This document shows positions 1 through 4,897 of a DNA stretch of 6,325 bases, piece by piece. The DNA is from Alphaproteobacteria bacterium (lineage in GTDB: Bacteria > Pseudomonadota > Alphaproteobacteria > ATCC43930 > CGMCC-115725), in assembly GCA_030039815.1 (NCBI GenBank), contig JASHUW010000226.1:1-6325 (forward strand). Direction: 5' to 3'. Made by a program: the position numbers and the translations under genes. Each line of letters opens with the position of its first letter. Position 1 is the first letter of the stretch. The notes below the pieces were generated by a model. The model searched no databases. It worked only from the letters and a program-made list of their open reading frames with translations, and had not been told where the DNA came from.

Positions 1-444
1 ACGGGTATTCGAAGCTCAGCACGCCAAGAATATGGTGGGCCGCGGTGTTGTCGTCGGAGAGCGGCATGTAAATCCGCTTCGAAGCCAGCTCAAAGCCCTT
101 TGCCGTGACATACCTGTTGCTGAGGAAGAGGGGGCTTTCGAGACGCACACCCGACGGTAGATGCCGTGAATAAAATCCCGCAGTTCCGCGGGAAACATCT
201 CATCGGGATATCGGCCGGTAAAATCCTCGCCATAGGCATCGACCGTCGCCGTGCCGATCAGGCGATAGCGGAACCGGGCGCCGCCGTCGATGACATCGAT
301 GAGTTGCAGATTGGGCAGGATTTTCGCCGAAATCTCGGTCGGATCGATGTCGCGCTTGGACGGCATCGACCGCGCTCCGCGTTTCTCCAGCCAATAGGCA
401 AGCGCGGTTCCGAGCACCAGGTCGTCGCGATAATTACAAGCCAT
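1..444 (-). CDS. PAS-domain protein (PAS_5-like), frameshifted and cut by the left edge
   Basis: This is a small PAS-domain protein of the kind common in many copies in alphaproteobacteria; the family probably senses a signal, but the ligand is unknown. The ATG at 444 is the only sensible start, because an in-frame TGA lies three codons upstream. A weak GGCGGA-like ribosome site precedes it. Residues 12-30 (AYWLEKRG, then MPSKRDIDP) and 43-75 (LPNLQLIDV, FRYRLIGT, GEDFTGR) are typical of the family. After about residue 104 (codon 133-135) the frame loses family character and stops at 16-18. One base over, positions 133-1 encode a convincing continuation (PLFLSNRYVTAKGF, then RIYMPLSDD, then HHILGVLSFEYP) with no stop before the window edge. 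One G missing from the run at 130-134 explains both observations. It may be a pseudogene or a sequencing indel. The upstream flavoprotein ends 85 bases away on the same strand, so co-transcription is possible. Confidence 0.8.
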
Positions 445-529
445 TCTTGTTCATCCGCCGCGGCGCCAGCGCCACCTTGGTAAAGGTGTGGGGTAAAGAA
501 CGGGTAAATTGCCGCCGGCAGTGCCGAGC

Positions 530-1780
530 TTACGTCGCCGCTGCCGGCGCGTGCGGCGGGATGCGCACATGCTCGGGGCGCACGCCGATGCCGACCACGC
601 GTGCCGGAATGCGCCGCAGGAAGGGAAACCAGTTGAACAGCTTCACCGTCCACGGCGCGGTGACCGGCCGGTCCGAGCTCAAGACTTTGTCGATGATGTT
701 CTGTTGCACGGCGACCTGCATGCGCTGGATCACCTTCATCGGGAAGGTGCGGCGCTTCTGGACTTGGGCGAGGTGGTCGGTGGTCAGCCGGCCCTCGCGC
801 AGCGGCGCGGCCAGGATGTTGGCCGCGGCGATCGCGTCCTGCACCGCGACATTGACCCCGACCCCGCCGATCGGCGACATCGCATGCGCCGCATCGCCGA
901 TGCATAAGAGCCCCGGCCGCCACCATTGGCGCAGCCGGTCGACGGCGACGGTCAGCAACTTGACATCGTCCCAGTCCTTCAGCTCGGCGACGCGGTCGGC
1001 GAGAAACGGGGCGAGGCGGACGATCTCGCCGCGCATCCCGTCGAGCCCGCGGGCATGCACCTCGTCGTAGCCGCCTTTGCGAATGACAAACGCGCATTGC
1101 CAGTAATCGCCGCGGTTGAGCGTCACGAAGATGCGGCCGTAGTTCATGTAGCCACCGGTCTGCTCTGGATCGCTCTCGCGCCGCGACAGCCGCATCCACA
1201 GCACGTCCATCGGCGCGCCAATGTTTTCGACCAAGAACCCGGCGCGCTCGCGCACTGTCGAATGCCGGCCGTCCGCGCCGACGACGAGGTCGGCGCGGAA
1301 CTCGATCGGCCCGTCCGGGCCTTGCGCGCGCAGCCCGACGACGCGCTCGTTTCCCGGGGCGCCTTCGACGACGAGGTCGGTCGCGTCGGTCTCCATGTGC
1401 AAATGGAAGCCGGGATAGCGCTTGCCCTGCTCGGCGAGGAAATCGAGGAAATCCCATTGCGGCATCAGCGCGACGAACTTGCAGACCGTCGGCAGATGCG
1501 TGAAGTCGGCGATCTGGACTTCGGTGTCGCCGATCACCCCGCGCAATTGCCGCACCTCGTCATGCGGCACTTTGAGGAACTGGTCGAGCAGCCCCAGCTC
1601 GTGCATCACCTGCAAGGTCGAAGGATGGATCGTGTCGCCGCGGAAATCGCGGAAAAAGTCCTTGTGCTTTTCGAGCACGACGACGCCGACCCCGGCGCGC
1701 GCCAAGAGGAAGCCGAGCATGACCCCCGCGGGACCGCCGCCGGCGATGCAGCATGTCGTGCGAATGGGCGCGTCGGTCAT
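530..1780 (-). CDS. FAD-dependent monooxygenase, class A flavoprotein (PHBH/UbiH-like)
   Basis: This 416-residue protein has the usual length and all three fingerprints of single-component, FAD-binding aromatic hydroxylases (FAD_binding_3 family). The N-terminal Rossmann fold has GGGPAG at 14-19 and the ribose-binding acid E37 at the end of the second strand (VVVLEKH). The DG motif GADG lies at 168-171 and is followed by RHSTVRERAG. The GD motif is at 291-303 (LLCIGDAAHAMSP) and is followed by GGVGVN, which contacts the flavin. Such cytoplasmic enzymes use NAD(P)H and oxygen to hydroxylate an aromatic or related ring, but nothing here identifies the substrate. The ATG at 1780 has AAGG nine bases upstream and puts the Rossmann motif at the expected distance. 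The only same-strand neighbour is the PAS gene downstream; no catabolic or ubiquinone genes flank it. The family assignment is firm and the exact reaction is unknown. Confidence 0.93.
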   Translation of the reverse strand: MTDAPIRTTCCIAGGGPAGVMLGFLLARAGVGVVVLEKHKDFFRDFRGDTIHPSTLQVMHELGLLDQFLKVPHDEVRQLRGVIGDTEVQIADFTHLPTVCKFVALMPQWDFLDFLAEQGKRYPGFHLHMETDATDLVVEGAPGNERVVGLRAQGPDGPIEFRADLVVGADGRHSTVRERAGFLVENIGAPMDVLWMRLSRRESDPEQTGGYMNYGRIFVTLNRGDYWQCAFVIRKGGYDEVHARGLDGMRGEIVRLAPFLADRVAELKDWDDVKLLTVAVDRLRQWWRPGLLCIGDAAHAMSPIGGVGVNVAVQDAIAAANILAAPLREGRLTTDHLAQVQKRRTFPMKVIQRMQVAVQQNIIDKVLSSDRPVTAPWTVKLFNWFPFLRRIPARVVGIGVRPEHVRIPPHAPAAAT

Positions 1781-1894
1781 GGCCGATTGCCTTTATGCGC
1801 GAAACGCGTGGGTGGGTGCCGATTTTTGCGCGGGCCGAGGGAGGGAAAACTCACCGGGAACGTTTACATACTGATGTGGCAGGTTTTGCAGCAG

Positions 1895-1900
1895 ACGGAG
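1895..1900 (+). promoter_or_regulatory. Ribosome binding site of the Tyr/Trp-rich protein gene
   Basis: ACGGAG lies six bases before the ATG at 1907. It favours this start over the in-frame ATG at 1874, which would add 11 residues before the signal peptide and has no comparable site. Confidence 0.6.
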
Positions 1901-1906
1901 CGTAAC

Positions 1907-2221
1907 ATGTTTCGCAACACCACCAGGACAGGCTGGTTCCGGCGCGCTCTGATGGCTCTGGCGATTGTCGGCACCGGCGCGCTGACACTGGGCGCGACCG
2001 CGGCGCCGGCCCAGGCCTACTACTATTACCCGTACGGCTACGGCTATTATCCGTATTACTACCCGTACTCGGCCTATTATCCGTACTACTACGGCTATCC
2101 GTATTATTACGGCTATGGCTGGCCGGTCGGCGTCAGCTTCGGCTGGGGCTGGGGATGGCATGGCGGATGGGGCGGCGGCTGGCATGGTGGATGGGGTGGC
2201 GGCTGGCACGGACACCGCTAA
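1907..2221 (+). CDS. Small exported Tyr/Gly/Trp-rich low-complexity protein
   Basis: This is an unrecognised 104-residue protein. Residues 1-37 form a clear Sec signal peptide: basic n-region (R3, R7, R12, R13), hydrophobic core about 14-31 (ALMALAIVGTGALTLGA), and an APAQA cleavage site before Y38. The predicted mature chain of 67 residues has two zones. Residues 38-71 are almost only Tyr, Pro and Gly (YYPY and YGYG units). Residues 72-104 are Gly, Trp and His, with the eight-residue unit WHGGWGGG repeated twice and begun a third time. Hand count of the mature part gives 22 Tyr, 8 Trp and 4 His. The whole protein has no Asp, Glu, Lys or Cys. Similar short exported Tyr/Pro/Gly-rich proteins occur in alphaproteobacteria without known function; a periplasmic or envelope location is inferred. 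The gene is divergent from the flavoprotein across 126 bases and is closed by a strong terminator, so it is probably monocistronic. Confidence 0.82.
   Translation: MFRNTTRTGWFRRALMALAIVGTGALTLGATAAPAQAYYYYPYGYGYYPYYYPYSAYYPYYYGYPYYYGYGWPVGVSFGWGWGWHGGWGGGWHGGWGGGWHGHR
2156..2209 (+). repeat. 24-bp in-frame tandem repeat (WHGGWGGG) within the small exported protein
   Basis: Unit one is 2156-2179 and unit two is 2180-2203, followed by a partial third unit that starts TGGCAC at 2204. The two full units differ only at third codon positions (GGC/GGT in the third and sixth codons), so the peptide repeat is exact while the DNA has diverged silently. This suggests selection for the peptide rather than a very recent slippage event. 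Confidence 0.8.
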
Positions 2222-2250
2222 CCGCGCGTGACCTCACGGATCTCGCGAAT

Positions 2251-2288
2251 CCGGCCGGTCGGCGAAGGTCGATCGGCCGGTTTTCGTT
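2251..2288 (+). terminator. Rho-independent terminator after the Tyr/Trp-rich protein gene
   Basis: Positions 2251-2263 pair with 2268-2280 to form a 13-bp stem with two G-T wobble pairs and the four-base loop GAAG. The outer seven pairs (CCGGCCG with CGGCCGG) are all G-C. A run of T follows at once (TTTT, CG, TTT at 2281-2289). There is no matching A tract on the 5' side, so it should act only on plus-strand transcripts. It begins about 30 bases after the stop codon at 2221. Confidence 0.85.
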
Positions 2289-2303
2289 TCGGGCGCAGCG
2301 GGC

Positions 2304-2309
2304 TATACA
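2304..2309 (+). promoter_or_regulatory. Possible -10 element of the SAICAR synthetase gene
   Basis: TATACA matches four of six consensus bases and ends six bases before the ATG at 2316. No good -35 hexamer is visible at the usual distance; TTTTCG at 2281-2286 is the nearest and belongs to the terminator tail. If this -10 is used, transcription would start at or next to the start codon. Confidence 0.35.
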
Positions 2310-2315
2310 GACTGC

Positions 2316-3293
2316 ATGCTCGACCCGTCGCTCCTCGCCGCGCGCCCCGATCTCGTGCTCGACGACGCGACAATCCCTGAACTGCCCCATCACTATCGCG
2401 GCAAGGTGCGCGACAATTACGACTTGCCCGACGGGCGGCGCATCATCATCGCCACCGACCGGCTGTCGGCGTTCGACCGCAACATCGCGGCGATCCCTTG
2501 CAAGGGTCAGGTGCTGACCCAGACGGCGCGGTTCTGGTTCGACGCGACGCGCGGCATCTGCCCGAACCATGTCATCGAATACCCCGACCCCAACGTGCTG
2601 GTCTGCCGCCGGCTCGACATCATGCCGGTTGAGATCGTGGTGCGCGACTACCTGGCCGGCACCACCGGCACCTCGATCTGGTCGATGTACAAGACCGGCC
2701 GGCGCGAGATGTACGGCCATCGTTTCCCCGACGGGCTACGCGAAAACCAGAAGTTGCCGCAGATCATCCTGACGCCGACAACCAAGGCCGGCGACGGCGA
2801 GCACGACGCGCCGATAACCCCGGACGAGATCGTCGCGCGCGGGCTGCTCACGGCAGCGCAATGGGAAGAGGTGTCGCGGATCGCGCTTTTGCTCTTCGCG
2901 CGTGGGCGGGAGATCGCCGCTTCGCGCGGGCTGATCCTGGTCGACACCAAGTACGAATTCGGCCTCGACCGCGGCGGCCGGATCATCCTTGCCGACGAAA
3001 TCCACACGCCCGACAGCAGCCGCTACTGGTTCGCCGCGACCTATCCGGCGCGGTTCGCGGCCGGCGAGCCGCCTGACGCTTTCGACAAGGATGTGCTGCG
3101 TCGCTGGGTTGCCGCGCGGTGCGATCCCTACCACGACGACATCCCGCCGATCCCGCCGCTCGTCATCGGCGAGACCGCGGCGGTCTATATCGATGCCTAC
3201 GAACGCATCACCGGCGAAACCTTTACCCTTCCGCCGCCGGGACAGAAGGTGCTCGACCGGATTCGCGCGAACTTGGCGGCCTACTTTCCTTAA
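2316..3293 (+). CDS. purC: Phosphoribosylaminoimidazole-succinocarboxamide (SAICAR) synthetase, long form
   Basis: This cytoplasmic enzyme of de novo purine synthesis (EC 6.3.2.6) joins aspartate to CAIR using ATP. The 325 residues carry the family motifs in order: RGKVRDNY at 28-35 (ATP-binding loop), ATDRLSAFD at 46-54, KGQVLTQT at 63-70, VRDYLAGT at 109-116, PTTKAGDGEHD at 154-164, the signature LVDTKYEFG at 208-216, and ADEIHTPDSSRYW at 226-238. At 325 residues it resembles the longer, yeast Ade1-like version rather than the roughly 240-residue PurC common in bacteria. Alphaproteobacteria may carry both, so this could be a second copy. The ATG at 2316 fits the family N-terminus, but no Shine-Dalgarno sequence precedes it. 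It stands alone between a terminator and a toxin-antitoxin operon, with no other purine gene in view. Confidence 0.95.
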   Translation: MLDPSLLAARPDLVLDDATIPELPHHYRGKVRDNYDLPDGRRIIIATDRLSAFDRNIAAIPCKGQVLTQTARFWFDATRGICPNHVIEYPDPNVLVCRRLDIMPVEIVVRDYLAGTTGTSIWSMYKTGRREMYGHRFPDGLRENQKLPQIILTPTTKAGDGEHDAPITPDEIVARGLLTAAQWEEVSRIALLLFARGREIAASRGLILVDTKYEFGLDRGGRIILADEIHTPDSSRYWFAATYPARFAAGEPPDAFDKDVLRRWVAARCDPYHDDIPPIPPLVIGETAAVYIDAYERITGETFTLPPPGQKVLDRIRANLAAYFP

Positions 3294-3304
3294 GCCGCGC
3301 CGGA

Positions 3305-3333
3305 TTGTGAGAGATGCAATCAATGATTACATT
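3305..3333 (+). promoter_or_regulatory. Candidate promoter of the toxin-antitoxin operon
   Basis: TTGTGA at 3305-3310 and TACATT at 3328-3333 each match four of six sigma-70 consensus bases and are separated by exactly 17 bases. The spacer and the -10 lie inside the inverted repeat at 3313-3342, so protein bound there would block RNA polymerase. This is inferred from pattern and position only. Confidence 0.4.
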
Positions 3334-3342
3334 GATTGCATC
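3313..3342. promoter_or_regulatory. Perfect 13-bp inverted repeat, probable autoregulatory operator of the toxin-antitoxin operon
   Basis: GATGCAATCAATG at 3313-3325 is the exact reverse complement of CATTGATTGCATC at 3330-3342, with the four-base centre ATTA. It lies between the purC stop and the antitoxin start and ends 17 bases before the GTG. FitA- and VapB-type ribbon-helix-helix antitoxins, bound to their toxin, repress their own promoters through such palindromes. The inner half-sites TGCAATCA and TGATTGCA resemble the TGCTATCA/TGATAGCA half-sites I recall for gonococcal FitAB. No T tract follows the right arm, so it is not a typical terminator. Confidence 0.72.
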
Positions 3343-3347
3343 AGCCC

Positions 3348-3351
3348 GGAG
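3348..3351 (+). promoter_or_regulatory. Ribosome binding site that sets the antitoxin start
   Basis: GGAG ends eight bases before the GTG at 3360. This supports GTG 3360 over the in-frame TTG at 3336, which lies inside the palindrome and has no ribosome site. Confidence 0.6.
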
Positions 3352-3359
3352 CCACCGCC

Positions 3360-3623
3360 GTGAGCAGCATAACCATTCGCAAACTCGACCCGGCCGTGAA
3401 GGAACGCCTGCGTATCCGCGCCGCCGAGCACGGCCATTCGATGGAAGCGGAGGCACGGGACATTCTGACCGGTGCGCTGGGGGCATCGAAGACTCTGATA
3501 CCCGGCGAGCCTACCGGCCTCGACCTATACAAGCGGATTCGTGCCCGTTTCGCACCATTCGGGAAGATCGAACTAGAACTTCCGGCGCGCGGCGGTGACC
3601 GCGATCCGCCCAATTTCGATTGA
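3360..3623 (+). CDS. FitA-like ribbon-helix-helix antitoxin
   Basis: This is an 87-residue antitoxin starting at GTG. The N-terminal strand SSITIRKLD at 2-10 and helices with VKERLRIRAAEHGHSMEAEA form the Arc/MetJ-type ribbon-helix-helix fold, the DNA-binding part of FitA antitoxins (the group often labelled plasmid stability proteins). The C-terminal third (GLDLYKRIRARFAPFG, then IELELPARGG, then PPNFD) matches the tail that such antitoxins insert into the PIN toxin's active site. It should neutralise the toxin encoded next and, as a complex with it, repress the operon at the adjacent palindrome. The stop codon TGA at 3621-3623 shares its A with the toxin ATG, so the two genes are translationally coupled. 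Pairing, order and size are all typical of type II VapBC/FitAB modules. Confidence 0.9.
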   Translation: MSSITIRKLDPAVKERLRIRAAEHGHSMEAEARDILTGALGASKTLIPGEPTGLDLYKRIRARFAPFGKIELELPARGGDRDPPNFD

Positions 3624-4042
3624 TGTTCTTGCTCGATACCAATGTGCTGTCTGCGATGATGGACGACGTTCCGCCGGTTGTCGCCGAGTGGCTGGCTGGG
3701 ACGCCGCAGCGATTTGTCTATACGGCGAGTATCTGCCAAGCCGAAATTCTGGCGGGTATAACAGCGCTCCCTAATGGTCGCCGGCGCCACCAGCTCGAAA
3801 TCACTGCCGGAACGATGTTCAGCGAAGACTTCAACGACAAAATCTGGTCGTTTGATAGCGCGGCGGCCGAGGCGTACGCGGAGATTTTCGCGGCACGTCG
3901 ACGGGTTGGTCGACACATAAAGCCAACCGATCTGATGATCGCGGCGATTGCCCTGAGTCGCGATGCCGCCGTGGTTACCCGCAATGTCGGCGATTTCGAC
4001 GGATGCGGCGTTACGGTGATCAACCCTTGGGGTGAAGCTTAA
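3623..4042 (+). CDS. FitB/VapC-like PIN-domain ribonuclease toxin
   Basis: This 139-residue PIN-domain protein is the likely toxin of the module, a magnesium-dependent endoribonuclease. The conserved acidic residues are present: D5 in FLLDTNVLS, E41 in QAEILAGI, D103 in KPTDLMIAA, and D124 in TRNVGDFDG. The ending GVTVINPW is also typical. The active site looks intact, so the toxin is probably functional. The start is the ATG overlapping the antitoxin stop codon (TGATG); a TTG one codon earlier is also open but less likely. Its RNA target cannot be deduced. A hand count of bases 3721-3900 gives about 58% GC, against about 65% in two sampled lines of purC, which is consistent with horizontal acquisition. 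Its stop lies three bases from the stop of the convergent gene that follows. Confidence 0.92.
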   Translation: MFLLDTNVLSAMMDDVPPVVAEWLAGTPQRFVYTASICQAEILAGITALPNGRRRHQLEITAGTMFSEDFNDKIWSFDSAAAEAYAEIFAARRRVGRHIKPTDLMIAAIALSRDAAVVTRNVGDFDGCGVTVINPWGEA

Positions 4043-4045
4043 CCC

Positions 4046-4801
4046 TCAGCGCAATGCCTCGCTCAGTGCGGCGAGGGCGTTGAGCGCCGGGGCGAGGCCG
4101 CTATAGGGGCCGGTCTGGATCACCGTCTCGATGATCTCGGTCTTGGAGAGACCGGCGGTGAGCGCCGACTGGCCGAATTTCTTCACCTGACCTTCGAGCT
4201 TCAGCGCGGTGAACGCGGCGACAGTGATCAGCGCGCGCTGCCGGCGATCGAGGCCCGGTCGGTCCCAGATTTCGCCATAGCCGTACTGGATCGCGACGGG
4301 ATAAAGCGCCTGCGTCACAGGGTTGTCGGGCGCGGCATAGCCCGAATAGGCGCGCTCGCCGTGGAAGGATTCGAGCAGGGCGCGTCCCCGCCGCTCCAGC
4401 GCCTCGATGGGATCGTCGCGCGGCGGCTCGGGCGGCAGCACGATGCCGCGCGCGGCATAGACCTCCTCGGCCACAGCCATCGCGTCCTCGCTCGCCGGCA
4501 GCCCGCAATAGATGCCGCATTGGATGAAGATTTCGACGATCGTGCGCGGCGCCAGACCCATGTCGAGCGCGGCGACGACGTGGCGGCGCAAATGGTTGAG
4601 GCGCTGCACCGAACAGAGCGCGGCGAGCGAAGCGATCATCCGGTCGGCAAGCGCGAGGCCCGGCCGGTTCCACACCGCGCCGAACGCCAGTTCGGCGCGC
4701 AGCTCGGCGTAACCGGGCACGAAATGCGTCAGCGCCGAAGGCCCGAACAGCTGCCGGCGCAGCGCGGTCCCCTGTTCGCGCAGTTCCTGGCGGGTGGTCA
4801 T
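4046..4801 (-). CDS. Carboxymuconolactone decarboxylase family protein with two CMD domains
   Basis: This 251-residue protein contains two copies of the helical CMD fold (PF02627), at about residues 32-116 and 165-249. Both carry the recognisable core: LNHLRRHVVAALDMGL then EIFIQCGIYCGLPAS in the first, and EGQVKKFGQSALTAGL then ETVIQTGPYSGLAPA in the second. PcaC-type decarboxylases usually have one such domain, and AhpD peroxidase relatives use a CxxC pair that is absent here; C95 and C99 in the first domain are four apart. H74 in the first domain aligns with the region of the catalytic groups of gamma-CMD; the second domain has K207-K208 there. The exact reaction is unknown and no protocatechuate genes are nearby. 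The ATG at 4801 has GAGG seven bases upstream. It is divergent from the methionine synthase and convergent with the toxin. Confidence 0.88.
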   Translation of the reverse strand: MTTRQELREQGTALRRQLFGPSALTHFVPGYAELRAELAFGAVWNRPGLALADRMIASLAALCSVQRLNHLRRHVVAALDMGLAPRTIVEIFIQCGIYCGLPASEDAMAVAEEVYAARGIVLPPEPPRDDPIEALERRGRALLESFHGERAYSGYAAPDNPVTQALYPVAIQYGYGEIWDRPGLDRRQRALITVAAFTALKLEGQVKKFGQSALTAGLSKTEIIETVIQTGPYSGLAPALNALAALSEALR

Positions 4802-4824
4802 CGGCGCGCCTCGGACATGAATGT

Positions 4825-4853
4825 TTGACGGGATCGGCGCGCTAGCCTAACAC
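4825..4853 (+). promoter_or_regulatory. Candidate promoter of the methionine synthase gene
   Basis: TTGACG at 4825-4830 matches five of six -35 bases. TAACAC at 4848-4853 is a weak -10 at 17-base spacing. Transcription would start near 4860 and give a leader of under 40 bases. The 96-base gap between the divergent genes shows no strong hairpin, so no riboswitch is evident. Confidence 0.35.
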
Positions 4854-4880
4854 GCGCGCGACGACCCGTGACGGTCCGTT

Positions 4881-4890
4881 GGGGGAGGGG
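4881..4890 (+). promoter_or_regulatory. Strong ribosome binding site of the methionine synthase gene
   Basis: GGGGGAGGGG ends seven bases before the GTG at 4898. This decides the start: the upstream in-frame GTG at 4868 would place the ribosome site inside the coding region and add ten residues not expected for the family. Confidence 0.7.
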
Positions 4891-4897
4891 AAGCGCC

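Noticed and set aside
447..1070. Plus-strand open frame opposite the flavoprotein 3' end
   Set aside because: Its composition is that of a reverse-strand shadow in GC-rich DNA, and it overlaps a well-supported gene.
258..1457. Long minus-strand open frame of 399 codons overlapping the flavoprotein
   Set aside because: It is an Arg/Ala/Pro-rich shadow in another frame of the flavoprotein gene, which has clear FAD motifs in its own frame.
1857..1882. GGAAC at 1857-1861 as a -35 of an EcfG general-stress promoter
   Set aside because: No CGTT is found 16-17 bases downstream; the only CGTT overlaps the GGAAC itself.
926..1906. Plus-strand open frame running upstream of the Tyr/Trp-rich protein
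   Set aside because: It is antisense to the flavoprotein with no family resemblance. The real gene begins at 1907, where a ribosome site and a signal peptide appear.
3313..3342. The palindrome as the purC transcription terminator
   Set aside because: No T tract follows the right arm, and the arms are AT-rich. Position next to a ribbon-helix-helix antitoxin fits an operator better.
2316..4042. purC, antitoxin and toxin as one functional operon
   Set aside because: The palindrome and candidate promoter between purC and the antitoxin argue for separate units, and the functions are unrelated.
4868..4897. Upstream GTG start for the methionine synthase
   Set aside because: The strong GGGGGAGGGG ribosome site would lie inside the coding region, and family members begin close to the AGSLPKP motif.
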